Numbered from the stretch's first letter, positions 22,149-36,800 are shown. The stretch is 64,000 nt of DNA from Hydractinia symbiolongicarpus (GCF_029227915.1 NC_079879.1:21778501-21842500), one strand, 5' to 3'. Numbers and translations: made by a program. Notes: generated by a model from the letters alone, not told the origin.

Positions 22149-23683
22149 TATGACCTGTATATTTGTACAAAATAACCGTAATATATTTTATTTTTAATAC
22201 TCGTGATTTTTAATTTTGAAGCATTTTATTTTTCTGGAAAAAAGAGCGTGCTCAGTAAAACCATCAGCGGCCCCAATGTCTATTAAGCACAGCACAATCT
22301 AAGGTAAAATTAATTTTCGCAAAATTTTAAATCTTCGCGAAACTGTTCTGTTTTTTCTTCTCTAGTTTTTCTCAGTACATTTTATTGTTCAGACGATAAA
22401 AATTATTGCCAGCCTCCAAAGGCTCTAAATTTGGCCTAATATAGATTAAAATTGCGAAAAAGTACTGGATTCGTTAATTTTTCGCAAAAAGTCTTAAACG
22501 AAAAAGAGAAGCTATCTCGACATGGCTAATTCGCGAAAAACGCCTTTCCTTCAAGGTTACTCCATAGAATTTCAAGTTTTTAAGGTCACTGTTTCATTCC
22601 CTAGTTTGACTCATTCCGATAATTGTTAAAAAAAGGCAAAATACGAGCTCTTTTGATGTTGTAGATATATGGCGAACCGATATAGTTTATCTCCCTGAGA
22701 ACCACGGGACTATTTTGTAAAATTAAAACTGAAAAGAATTAAAACCACAGTTTCAAACTAACACCTACAGATGTAAAAACACAAATATTTACAAAAATTA
22801 AGAAATAGAGGATAAAATAAATCGTAATATAAATCTCATCTAACAGATAAATAATCTACAAAGGTGAATTGAACCGATTGCTTTATTAAAAAATTATTGA
22901 CAAAAAAAGGTAGGCAAAAAGTGACCAAATTTTGGTCCAGTAAATATTTTGTACCGTACGTAAAGAGCACAAACCCCTTTAAAACTCATTACAAACTTGA
23001 ATGTTTCCAGTTTAGCTTTTTCAGGTGAATTTGTCATAAATTGCTTTGTATATACTTTATATTCTTTAAACTCAACGAGTATTTTCTGAATTAATCGGTT
23101 ACAAGTTACTAATTTTTGTGCTGTTGAATGACAACTGTTTCAAATTTTTAATGACTCTTTTTTTAAGGTACGGTATATGTGTAAAGATATGGAACAAAAT
23201 AAAATCGACAATTTTGCTACATTCTTTTAATAACACTTTTTAAAGTATAAAAATTGATATACACGGTAGTTGTTAACTGGAAAGAATCATATCGAATCAT
23301 ATCAAGTATCACAGCTGACAAACATTGCGAAGCAAAACTTTGTCAATGACAACAACAACAACAGCAGCAATAAAAAAGCAACGTCGTTATATAAAAAAGT
23401 AAAAGGTTAAAAGAATAATCAAACAAAAGAAGAACCAGATAGAAAAAAGGTTTACGTGAAAATATCTCAAAATGTAATATAAAAAAGGTAAGCTAAAAAT
23501 ATCTTTTCTTGGCAAGAAAAAAAACAAACAAGATCCCTAAACTAACACTTTCGGCTCGACAAAAAAAACAACTGGTTAGTAATACCTATCATTCTGACGG
23601 TTATTATAAAGCATGAAATCAGGTTGAAAACGCTTAAACACACCAGCTGGGGGACTGTCATTCTAAATAAATCTGATAACCAA
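22149..23683. other. Convergent 3' spacer between CFAP58 and the Tudor gene
   Basis: The two stop codons face each other 1.5 kb apart. I see no other exon. The stretch must contain both 3' UTRs; a minus-strand AATAAA (TTTATT on plus) lies near 22883 and could serve the Tudor gene, but no canonical signal is evident within 100 bp after the CFAP58 stop. Confidence 0.5.
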
Positions 23684-24680
23684 TTAGAAATCTTCGTATC
23701 TATTGTGTGCATGCCTTCCAGGCGACCCCCTGCCTTCCGGCATGACGCCTCTTTTTGGCTCGCGTGGATAAAAACCAGGATATGGACGATGATGATGTTC
23801 CACGTGGTATCGATCAGGAGAAGAGTCGTAATAATAATTTTCATCGTACGAATTATACGAGTCTCTTGGACGGCCACCGTAACGCTCGACATACCGACGT
23901 TCGTGATGATCGCTATGGTGGCTACCGTGTTGGTCGTCGTAACAATCGTAGTGATAACGGCTATGAGAATGACGATCTTTGTATCCCCGATCACCTGGAT
24001 AGCGTCGGCGTTCAGATGTGTTGTAATCATTTTGAGAATAACTTTCTTCTGATAGGCCTCGCTGTTTTGATCTCTCTGTTGAAGTTGTAGAACCACTACC
24101 TGGACGCTGCAACATTCGATCATTGATGGGACTGTTGGCATCTCTCTTACCATTGGTATGGTCGGTACCATTCAATTGACTGGCACTATCGTTACTAGAG
24201 GACCGAGACCTATCTCCTGGTTTAGCGCTGTCATACAGCATCCTTCCTCTCCCCTTACCTCTCGTTGAAGTTTTAGAATAGGAAGGACTTCTCGAAGAGC
24301 TCCGTCGTTCACTCATTCTAGGTTTCAAGTCAGACTCTTCCGGTCGTCCATTAAATCTTTTGTCACAAAATTGTGACCTTCTATCGACAGGATACGATCT
24401 GTTATAATACGAATCTTCATAGCAATTTTGGCGATATTCGTGGTCTGGCATCCGGTGGTTAAAGCGTTTGACATAATAGTCATGAGGCATATCTTCATAA
24501 TCATTGAAGTAGTTTCTTCGATCCATGTGAGGAGGTACCCTTTCTCTCTGCAATCCTCTGGGGTGTCCTCTAAAAACACCTTTAGACCCACCGCCACGAG
24601 CATCCCGCAAGAAATCTGTTCCACGAAAAGGTGTAGGCCACTCCCTTGGTTGACTTGCATTAACCGACTCTCTCGACTTG
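23684..24680 (-). other. Low-complexity RG/RS/YH-rich tail of the Tudor protein
   Basis: After the last Tudor unit the protein becomes rich in Arg, Ser, Gly, Tyr, His and Asp. It has RG clusters ([18 protein letters not shown]), RS clusters ([14 protein letters not shown]) and Tyr/His-rich stretches, and no predicted fold. Such tails are typical of RNA-granule proteins; the RG sites could themselves be methylated by PRMT5 and bound by Tudor domains. Function is inferred. Confidence 0.7.
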
Positions 24681-27600
24681 TGTTTGTTAAATATAAACTC
24701 AGCCAGCCCTTCGTCCACCAGCTTTTCTGAGATGTCCATTCCTGATTGTGTGTCGTGCATAACCACGCGATTTATAACATCGTGAATTTTGACGAGTTTA
24801 AAATTCATAAGCTTTCCTTCCACCATCGACTTGAATCTTTTTATCGCCTCAGTGGAATAGTTCGGAGATGTTCCACTTGGAGTGATGTACTGAAGTTGCA
24901 TTGTTACTGCTTGAGCAGGTAACGCCTTCATGTCATCCGGTAACGGTCGCAAACATTTGCGGTCAACACGACTTTTAATGCCGTAATCGATGAGCCAAAT
25001 AACCATTTTTTCATCAACGCGGCATTCCATTAAAAACGCTCTGTACCAAAGGTTATCGTGATACTTGACAACACAAAGTTGTCCGGGCGTAAACACATTA
25101 TCACATTCTGAAGTTTCTTCATACAGATCTTTCAACTTATCACTTAACGCGTCGACTTCAATGATACGCTCTTCATTGTACAATTGTACGTAGAACAAGC
25201 GTGGGCTCACTGCGCAAGTGACAATGGCTTGGAAGGGGCCATCTGTAGGAGCGGGTTGAATAGAAATAACCTTTAAAACTGCACCAAAAGGTACGCCCCT
25301 TAAAACTTGTTTCGGTTTAGCGCTTTCCGTGATCTCTTTCGGTATAATCGGTTGAAATACCGTAGCGTATTCTTCAAACAGCTGGTCAACACTTTCGCCA
25401 GTTGCTGCCATTTTCATCTTTACATTCATAACAACACCTTCTTTAAATTTCGGCAGCACCTTGATAGTTTCTCCGTCAATAATTCCTTTAAAATAATCAA
25501 TCGCCTCCTCTGACCATGCACCGGTGCCATCTTTTGGTTTAACTGTCATAAGTTTTAATGGTATTGCTTGGGCGGGAAGTTTCGTAAATTTTCGATTTAG
25601 GGGTTTCAATTCTGCCTGAGGAATATTCGAAGTGAAACCATGATCAATGGCGAAGACTGTGCAATTTGTTTCTTCCACGCTTGTAACAATGGCACGGCGC
25701 CATTTTAAGTGTTCGTCTTTCACAGAACACAACGAACCAGCTCTGACGACATCCAAATCGCACTCGTTCTCCTCAACAATTTGCTCAGATATTTTCTCGA
25801 CTTCTTCCAAGCTCTGCGCATCGGCGATAACAGCATATACGAGATGGGGCGACACGACGTGAGTCACGTACAATTGCACGGGTTGAGAGGACAAGTGCGC
25901 TACGCCCATTTTCATGCTGACAGAATCTAAAGCGTGTGCACTCACAGGGAGACTGGAAATAACAAAGCGACTTGTCTCAGCATTCGTGCTTTCCTCAGAT
26001 GTATCGTTAAAAATCTTTGGTAAATCATCTTTAGTCTTGCTATCGACTACTGTACTTTTAACGATTTTGGTAATAGGTTCATATTTCGCTTCAGGAAGAA
26101 GCGCAATTTCGTCTTCTACGTCTCCATAACCGTTTATATCGGCTATTTCTTCTTTCTCATTAACGAAAGGTGGATCAACTGATTCGCTCTGAATAGTCAC
26201 TAGTTTTGTTACAAGGCTTGCGCTTTTGAAATCTTCTTGGGTGAGCAAGAGTTCGTTAGTTTTCACTTCAACTACTTTTTTTTCTTTAGATACTTGTTCC
26301 AGTTTATTAACCACGGGCGATTTCTCTTCATTCGTTTGTTTTGTTTCCTGACGTTGATACACGGTTAATTGTGGCTGAGATTGAGCTGCAAACGACTCTG
26401 AACTCTCATCCGATTTGTTTGGTTGTTCCGTACTCTGTTGTTCTTCTTGCCGTGATTTCGTTTGAATCTCTTTTTTGTAGGTGTATTCGATGCATTTCGC
26501 AATATCCTCGCCACTTTCATCGTCACAAAGTTGTACCTCGTAAGAACTAGAATGCTTGGCGATCAATTTCATCGAAAGCAATTTATTTTCCGTTTTCTCT
26601 CGGAAACATTTTATGGCAGTTCCAGTAATCGGGACTGAGTTTGGATTATGTAAAGACAAACAAACTGCTAGTGATGGCATAGTAAGAAAATCTTTCGACA
26701 CTGGGCGCAACTCGTCGAACTTTAATTCACGGTCGTTTCCGTAATCTATAAAAACAACGACGGCCGACGACTCATCTACTTGTTTGACGAACGCTCGATA
26801 CCAACAATCTGCATCTAAAGCGCAACACAGCTCGTTTATCGACGGTTTGTACGACTTTAACTCGTGCTCCTCGCAATAAGTGCACATCTGTAAAGTAAGT
26901 TCGTATATTTTGGTAGCCATGTCTTGTACGCACAATTGAGCAAAGAAACGATTTACACTTTCTGTATGTGATATTACAATCTTGCATTCGCCTGGAACAT
27001 TTTGTGCCGGTAGTTTTGTATAACAATCCAACTCCGCCGCAAATGAATCAGAAATATCTATTTCAGACACACCCACAGGCGGCTTTTCATTATGAATCTC
27101 GGGCTGAGGACCAACAGCATAACCGCGAGTGATAAATTCCTGATTGACGTCGGAAACAACGTCAGTCGAGAGCGTCACAAAAAAATGATCGGCGGTCCTT
27201 TCCTTTACGGTGCAATAACATACCTTGTTTAAGAATGTCTCAGTAAAATACTTCACACATTCACCCGACCATGCGTCATCTGGTGAAGAGCTTGCTATGT
27301 TGTATAGACTCATATGCAATGCTTGCTGTTCTAACTTTGCGTACTTCTCCGGAAGACGTCGTATATCCGTCAAGCTAATTACCTCTTCGTTGCCATAATC
27401 AATTGAAATGACGTGTATCGTATCACCGTCGATCCGATTAACTTTAACGCGGAAAAACTGATCAAATGAAACAAAAAAACCTGCACAAATTTCCCCGACC
27501 ACCGGTTCGTATTTCTCTTCTGGGTTGTCATGTTCAAATTCTAATGTGAGTTGATTACAAATATCGTCCAACTGTTGAATGTTTTCCACCTGAGCCAATT

Positions 27601-30600
27601 GACATTGAAAATTGCTGGGCGAACAAATATTGACAACAAACAAGCTTGTTCTTTCGGATGGTAGATTCAATTTCGGAATATGCTCGTCCATTATGCGTGC
27701 AGGTAACACTGGCACGACTACAGCACTTGTTGGTGGCTTCTGAGTGAACGATTGCGGTGTTGAACAACTGGCAAATTTGCTCGAAATAAGAATGTCTCCA
27801 ACATCTTGTCCGCTCACAGCAGCAGTAATCTCGATAACATCACCACTAGTTGACACCTCGTGGACAGAGATTTTTTGCAAGAGTGTTAGTTCGCTAAACT
27901 TTGCGGACGCTTCCGAAGTCCAAACATCTTCATTATTTGGGGCGACGCCATGAAGGCAAAAAGCAACTGCCTGTGTAGGAATGTCTGCTGCAACAGATGG
28001 TAGTGGCTGCATGTGGGAGAGAGGCATCTCCATTGACTCACCATAATCAAGCAGAAACACATCTGCAACAGCACTCGATAAAGACACAACAGCAACACGA
28101 TACCATTCACTATAAAGCTCAGCAAAGCCTGCACATACCTCGTTTAGTTCCGGTGTGTATTCTGCTTTTGACGAATAATCACCCAACTCTGCCAAAGATA
28201 CGGAAATGGTAGACACAGCAGTGATGTTCTCTTCTTTTACAACCTGTCCGTAAAACAACCACGGGTCTTTAACATAAGTAACTAGAATGTCAAAATCGCT
28301 GTCGCTTGGTTTGAAATAAGGTAGATCGGTTACATAATATTTTCTTTGCGTCTCCACCAAAGAACTTGGTTGTGGCTTTTGAATGATAGACTGGGGTGAA
28401 GAGCTTCTCGCAAAATTGTTGGAAAGTAGAGAATCGGCAATATTTTCTCCGTTAACAGCAACCTTTATCTTAATAACATCATCATTTGTTGACACTTTGT
28501 GAATAGATATCTTTTGTAGCAAAATTTGTTCGCCGAATTTGGTACACGTTGTCGCATCCCACATAACCCCGTTGCTAGGGGCGACGCCATGCAAGCAAAA
28601 GGAGACTGCTTGTGTAGGGATATCTGCTACAGCAAGAGGTAGTGGCTGCAGGTGGGAGAGGGGTATCTCCATCGACTCACCATAATCCAATAAAAAAACA
28701 TCTGCAACAGCACTCGATAAAGACACAACAGCAACACGATACCATTCATTATAAAGCTCAGCAAAGCCTGCACATACCTCGTTTAGTTCCGGTGTGTATT
28801 CTGCTTTTGACGAATAATTACCCAACTCTGCCAAAGATACGGAAATGGTAGACACAGCAGTGATGTTCTCTTCTTTTACAACCTGTCCGTAAAACAACCA
28901 CGGGTCTTTAACATAAGTAACTAGAATGTCAAAATCGCTGTCCCTTGGTTTGAAATAAGGTAGATCGGTTACATAATATTTTCTTTGCGTCTCCACCAAA
29001 GAACTTGGTTGTGGCTTTTGAATGATAGACTGGGGTGAGGAGCTTCTCGCAAAATTGTTGGAAAGTAGAGAATCGGCAATATCTTCTCCGTTAACAGCAA
29101 CCTTTACCTTAATAACATCATCATTTGTTGACACTTTGTGAATAGATATCTTTTGTAGCAAAATTTGTTCGCTGAATTTGGTACACGTTGTCGCATCCCA
29201 CATAACCCCGTTGCTAGGGGCGACGCCATGCAAGCAAAAGGAGACTGCTTGTGTAGGGATATCTGCTACAGCAAGAGGTAGTGGCTGCAGGTGGGAGAGG
29301 GGTATCTCCATCGACTCACCATAATCCAATAAAAAAACATCTGCAACAGCACTCGATAAAGACACAACAGCAACACGATACCATTCATTATAAAGCTCAG
29401 CAAAGCCTGCACATACCTCGTTTAGTTCCGGTGTGTATGCTGCTTTTGACGAATAATCACCCAACTCTGCCAAAGATACGGAAATGGTAGACACAGCAGT
29501 GATGTTCTCTTCTTTTACAACCTGTCCGTAAAACAACCACGGGTCTTTAACATAAGTAACTAGAATGTCAAGATCGCTGTCCCTTGGCTTGAAATAAGGT
29601 AGATCGGTTACATAAAATCTCCTTGTTTGTATTGAATGTACAGCGTCATTTAACTCAAGTAGGCTACCAAACTGGGATGTTAACTGGTCAGCCACATCGT
29701 CACCGTCGGTAGTTAGCCATCGTACTGAAAACAAGTCCTTGTTATCATCACCTATGATGCAACAGCCTCGTTGCAATTCAACTTTGTTTTTTAACATGTT
29801 TATTGCATCTTTGTTCCAGGAACCGCTTGCACTTTTTAATCCATACAATGACAAAGGTGTCGAGCGAGCAGGTAGTTTAAAACAATCACCAACCGGCAGA
29901 GAACATACACAATGCAATTTCACTTCTAGTCTGTTTCCATAATCGATCAGTTGCACGGTAGCAGAAGAAGATTTAATACACAAGACAACTGCGCGATACC
30001 ATTCCTGATAGTCTTCATGAAAGACGGCACATACCTCATCAACAAGTGGTGAATAGGAAGACGTTGTGTCGGTTTTTTCAGTTAGTTCAAGCGTTATGGC
30101 TTGAACCTGTTCAGTTATGGATTTTAAGTCACCAACCCAGGCATGGAAATCATTTGGACTGTTTACGTTGGTCGCAATAGCGTCGTATTGTTTGCCTTCC
30201 TCCAAAGGATCTTGCTTCGGTAAATCTGTCAGCATAACACGCTCAACCGTGCTAACCATCATACTCTGAAGCGACTCGACCAGGGACGCACTTCCATGAT
30301 CTAAAAGCACGTCGCAAACCATTTCATCGTCCTTGACTTTTTTACAGCGAATCGTGGACAGTTTATTCAATAGGGAAGATTTTAAGAAATCAATAACGTT
30401 ATCCGGCCATGCGTTGTTATTGGATGGTTGGAGGTTAAGACTAAACTTGATAGCATATCTCGGGAAGTTTAACAGTGCTTCGTTGATGCAGCGAAGATTG
30501 CTTGTCTCGACTTCGGCCTTGTTGCCATAATCAACGAAGGATACCTGAAACAACCGCAGGATTGACAGGTAAGATGTAATAGAAAAAGCAAGTCGAACAT

Positions 30601-33600
30601 AACTTCGCAGGATTTTTTGCAGTACCTTAATTCATTAATTTTCGCGCATTCAATTTCTGCGCACTCGTTACTGGTTATAAATATAAAAAAAGCTTCATTA
30701 GCACATTGATACGTTTCACTTTATAAAAAATTAGGGTTAATAAAAGAGAAAATATTGCTATAATTATGATCTTCTTATTCACTTTTTTTTAATTTCGTGC
30801 GATTTACTTTTCGCGTACCTTCTAATTAAAATATTCCGCACCCATTTTTGCGCAGCCAAATGCGCGAAAACTTCTTGAATTAAGATACATTTAAAACTAA
30901 ATTACTAACACAATAAATAATTAAAATTTTTTGATTACCAACAGTAGTACAAACAAAAAATCCTACTCACTCTAGCAGTGCTCATGTCGGTGTCGTACTG
31001 CACAATACTTGCTCTGTACCAACATCCGTCCTCGCTGAACTTTGCGACACAAATCTCGTTGATCTTCGGGGTAAAGGGAGGTGCAGCATCCACATTCACA
31101 AAAGTCTCATACAACAGTTCAGTTACTTGCTGTAGTCCTTGCAGCGCTGCATCATGCATCAACTGACCATAAAACAGGTGTGGAGAGACTACTTCTGTAA
31201 CGCAAAGTTGGAATTCATTCACATCAGGAAATGGTTGAACAGGCAGATCTGGTAACATCATGCCACGGATTGCGTCAGAACAAGAAGGCCGCCGTTTAAT
31301 TGTACTTAGAGCAGAATGCCCGTTCATTTTGATTGTTTCTATAAAATTAGTTATAATATACTCATTAAGGTTTTCTCCATCGCATTTGAGGATTACAGCA
31401 GACGACTCTCCTTCAAAAACTACAGTCAAAGCTTTCCCTTCAACGTAGTCGTTTAAAGTCGCACACACACTATTGTGATATGACAAATCGGCTACACTTT
31501 CCAAACCACTTAAGACAAAACAACCTTCTTGTTTCGGTAAAGACAAACAATCTGAAGCTAGATAGGTTAAGTTTTTTATTTGCTCTTGCTTGTCCAGTCC
31601 ATTGTCAATGAAATGTATATCAACAACAGAGTCGTAACTGAGTTCAGAACTTAGCGGCGTCGACTTAACAACAGCTCGACCCCAATCTTGGTCAGTAAAC
31701 ATTGCTACTATAAGAAGACCAACATTCACATCGTTTAGATCAACATTCCTTCTCATTTCATTACATTGTCTAAACGACGTTTCCATAGCAACTAAAGATT
31801 CTGCATAATGCCGTTGGCTCTTACACACTGCTATGCCACTAACAGTCAAGTCAGTGCGAAAGACAGCAAAGAGCAGTTTTACGTCACCGTTGAGGTTTTC
31901 TCTTGGTGGAATATCGCAGACGTATGATGCTCTGGTAACTTTCACAGGCGGCATCAACGAACTACTAATCGGCGACATAGTAGCCGTGGAGTCGCAAATT
32001 ACTTTGTGTGTTGGCCAGTCATTCGATTGACATTCTCGATTACAATAAGGCGAGTGACAGCGAGCACATTTTTTACTCGCTCCTGGAGAGAAACAGTACA
32101 CGCAAACATCACCTAAACAGAAAAATACTCTCTACTTCATATGTTGAAGGCTGATGAAATCACACACGCTACAACATACACAGCTGTGGTTGCACAAGTA
32201 AAACAAAAAAAACTACAACTCAAAACAGCAAAAAACAACAATACAATAAAACCAAAAATCTAATCTTAAAGATTTTCCGTCCTAGTTCAAGGAGGGTTAT
32301 AGAGGTCGAAATTGGTATCTGACATTAACCCTAACAACAAAGTATCACAAAATAAACAGAGGTAAAGGTGACAAACCTGTCCACATAGCAAAAGAACAGT
32401 CAAAAAAATACAGATATATCAAAATAGAACTGTAGTAAGTTAGACTTAAATGGTGATTTTGATTAAAAGATTACAATGAAAAAGTTGACTGGTGGATTTG
32501 TCGTAAAGCATTCACCTCCAGTCATGCCAGATAATAAAAAAAGTGTTAATCGATCGTTTCTGCTTAACGTTCAGCACGAGAATAGCATTGGTATCTTAGA
32601 CGATTGTCTGGTTGAGCGGCTGCTTTAAATGCACTTTGCCTTTTATATCTGAATGGCCAAACGTTAGGTATCAAACTTGAGATATACAATGAAATTTTTA
32701 GACAACCATGAAAACCTTATTTACGGTTAATTTGGGGTAGTAGCATAATTTTTCTCAAACATGAAATTAACTGAAATTTGTAAATCATTTGTTCTCAGGT
32801 TAAATAGTTTGTCTATAAAAAAGAAACAAATATATTTTAATGTAAAGGAAAAGTGAGAAACCATATTTTTAGCTAATTTTGGGCCGCTTTGCAGTTAGTC
32901 GTCTGGCAACAAGATTGTCTCTGGACCATATAAAAATATAAATTGCTTACATTTTAAACCATTTGTAAAAAAAATAATACTCTACAAAAACAATCTATTT
33001 ATTTATTTCTGGGTCAATTGTTACTTTTTAGCATTCATTAGTAATTAATTTTCTGCAAAAAATCAGAAACGCTAAGAAACGGATCCCAAGCAAGGCTGTG
33101 ACTAACGTAAGAAAAGAACAAACATACGGACGGACCCTGATTCATACCTCACTTCCTTAACGCGCATGACCAAAAGAACTTGATAAAGTGAACCAGTTTG
33201 GCAAATTGATTGACCAAATCCTTTTTTATAGAAAAGGAAAAAGGTATTTCAAAATTAGTTTAAAAAATTTGAAGTTCATTGCATTTTAACAACATCTGCC
33301 GCTATCAATATTATAAAGCCCGTGGAAAAATCCAGAGGCAGAATAAAAATGAAAAAGAAGCGTCACTCGAATTTTGATGACGTCAGCAACCCATCACCAA
33401 AAAATGAATTAGAACCTTGTTTTCACGTTGTCTCTATTATGTAGAGCTTAAAACGCTTATCAAGAAAATGTATCATGTACTTTTGACAAAGGGTTGCAGA
33501 GATATTAGGGTTTAAAGGTTTTTTTGATGACGTCATCAACTCGTCCATTCCAAAACGGATTTGGGGAGCAGGGTTTGGGAAAATACCCAAATTGGTCCTT

Positions 33601-33840
33601 GGTGGTCACTAGTTACCCACACGGTGAAAAATCATTGACGTCACCACCTCGTTTCCAAGTTATTTGGCCTCAAAGTTTTGAGTGCACTGTAATGGCTTCA
33701 CTAATCTTAATTAACTATCATTTGACGTCAATACTATTTTACCATTAAAGTTTGATAAATTACAGAACCCTTTTTTGGGCGATGTTATACAGACTTTATC
33801 AAAGAAAGTAGTGAAGATAATAATCCACTTTGTAAAAGTC

Positions 33841-33874
<34 letters not shown>

Positions 33875-36800
33875 GGAACTGGCGTATTATTCTAGAGATT
33901 ATTATTATCAATATTATTATTATGCCATTATGTTATTACCACCACAACTTTCATGCAAAAATATGCCGGGCAGTCCGCACACATCATACAACTTATGTTC
34001 ATTTAATGAAAGCAATAACTTTATTGACCTTCTATATTCATGTTATCACTACACTGTTCATATTGTTTTTATTTTTATTACTAAATTAGCTAAAATAAAA
34101 ACCGAAATACTTTAATATATTTACCTTCTATTTTTCACCCTGCTTTTTGTATCTTAACTATTTTTAGTTAACACGATTGAAATCTTGAAATAAAAACTAC
34201 GTACCGTTTTTAGGTGACAATTCTTTTGATAATGTTACTACATTATTATGTGAGATGTCCTCTGTAGAACCGGCATGTTCATTAACTGCAGTTTTAGTGA
34301 CTGTAGGTGATTTTTCTGGTGAAATAGTTGGTTTTTCCTGGTGCAGGTTGTAATTTGACAAATCATTATGTCCTTGTGAAAAATGCTTTTGAAACGGACT
34401 ACAAAAAAATGTTAAAATAAACGTTTACTAAACGATAAATATTTATCACACACACATCTGCATGTTGCTGAACACTTACTTTTCGTTGTACAACTGCTCA
34501 TAGAATAAATCATCTTCTGTCATTCTAATCTTCCGTCCGTATTCTGCAGCAGATTGGTTGGAATAAGTTACAGAAAGCTGATTTTCCTTGTAAATGTAGT
34601 CGTGAAAATAATCCACAGCCTTATCGGCTTCTTTGATTGTCTCATATGAAACAAACCTTACAGTAGAAAATAGAGAAAAATAAAAAAAAAACTTTCAATA
34701 CAGAGGGGGTTTGTACGAAGAGTCAGGGCTCATTAACTTATTTTTAATTTTTATTTCTAATTTGTATGAAAGCATGTGCTGCCCTTTGTTTTTGCACAAT
34801 TCTTAAATAATATAAAAACAGTGCCAGTGAACATTCCCTCTAACTTTTGTAATTTTTGTAATGCACAAAAGGCATAAAATCTCACAGCACAGCATGTTTA
34901 GCAATGGAAATCAGATCCATACAACCATGACACCAAATTAACAAAATTCTTTTGTTTACCCAAAAGTTGTAGCTTGGTTGTTACTCTTTGCGGGAGTGAC
35001 TATGCAGTTAAAAGTTGGACCAAATTTGTCAAACAGCCTCTTTAGTTCAATCTAAAGATAAAAATCGTTATATAAAAGACATCTCAAATAATTTTGCCTT
35101 TCTTCAAAGTTGTCTGTACAGGGTTCGAATTAGAAATATAAAGTCAGTTCGCAAAAAATTGATAACGGTGGAGAAAAAAACCTTTTCAGCTGTGTTCTAC
35201 AACAGTAATAGAAATAAGTCATACAAACGATTGATAGAACAATAGGATTCCCATTTTAAATTTTTTTCGTAAAATGATTCGTAAAGACGCCATTTGAAAT
35301 CTGCTGTATCAAAAAAAAAAAATAATAATAAAAGAAAAAGTAAAATAATAAATAAAAAGTCATATATACATCTGATGTTCCCACTTTTAAACCTTGGACA
35401 TACAATCTTGGCCTCTTCTTAGGTTCACTAATGACCACACTGTCAAGATGAGATCCTTCTGCTATCTTTTCAACTTTTTTGTCTACATCATTTTTTATAT
35501 CTGCTACAACTGGCTGATGAGAGCTAAATACATTTTAAATAACAATAAAATATGATTCATACAGTTGAACTTGACTTGTAGTAAAACTTAAATGATACCT
35601 TGTTATTGAAATTGATTCATCTGGAATGTCACTGAGATCACTTCTACTGCCATGACCATTGCTACCCCATATCACTTTCTCCTGTTGTACATCGTCAGGA
35701 ACTTCACTGTTTTTCTGAAAAGCCAGCCGTACCTGCAATTTTTGTTTGCCACCAAATACAAAGCCATTGTATTTTCGAATAGCAGTCTCAGCATCGCGTA
35801 CACTTTTGTAGGTCACAAAGCTAGAAAAGTGTTAAATGTTTAATTATTACCCAAGCTTTTTTGTTTTTGTTTGGAACATGTTTTTCTTTCACATCTTACT
35901 GTAAGATATGTTCAAAGGCACTGCTAAGAGTTTCTTTATTATTTACACATTACTTATTTCACCTAGGCTAATTCAGTCACACTTAGTTACCTTACCATTT
36001 CATAGTTGTAATGATTTGCAGACACCCCAAACGTAAGATACCTTTTTAATTAATAGGGATGTGACCATAAAAAGACAGGTAATCAAGACACAAACAGGAA
36101 ATTCCTTAAAGAAAACAACATGCATGCTACAAATTGCACACATGAATCCATATTAGAGAATTTGCGTGTGTAATTCTCATTGATTTTTTAATTCACTTTA
36201 TAGGGCCCCTAATGGCGTAAAAGTGTTAAATATATTAACAAGACAGATTACTTTGTCGTAGGAAGTAACATAAATTATATACTGCACGATTACATTAAAA
36301 CACTAAATGAAGAGAGAGGCTGTGTTGTACCATGTTTTATTTACTGCTATAGTCTACCGTTCTGCTTGAGGTATTGCCCTGCCCCTCAACTTGGCCCCAG
36401 ACTATCTTTTCACCAGGGGTTGTCTTTTCTCCATAACAATTGTAAAACAAGGGGTCATTTATTTCCTTTTGCAGTCAAAGCCACTTTTCGCACATGTTTT
36501 TAAAGTTCCTGATAGTAACCTGTTCGCTAAAGTATTCTACAAAGTTACTAAAAATAGAATAGTTTACAGAACAATTATTAAAACAAGAAAAAATACTTTA
36601 CTTTAGCTACGAATAAAATCAAAGTGATTTGATTTTATTCCGAATAGTTTAACAAAGTTTGAAAAATGCCGACAACACACCTGCTTTGCACAAATAAAAC
36701 CTCAGCAAACAAGGCAAAATGTTTTTGCAAATAAGTGTATTTGTAAAGTTGAAAAAAATGATGCCTAATCCAGAAGGTATTTTGGAAAGAATTATTTCGT

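Noticed and set aside
23542-24171. Overlapping ORFs on both strands opposite the end of the Tudor gene
   Set aside because: They are shadows of the low-complexity RG/RS-rich tail; composition follows the antisense or shifted codons and no family is recognisable.
27997-29490. Three near-identical 69-71 residue plus-strand ORFs 639 bp apart
   Set aside because: They are antisense shadows of the triplicated Tudor unit, whose minus-strand frame encodes clear Tudor motifs.
27700-29612. Regularly spaced repeats as a possible CRISPR-like array
   Set aside because: The unit is 639 bp, coding and eukaryotic; there are no short repeats with unique spacers.
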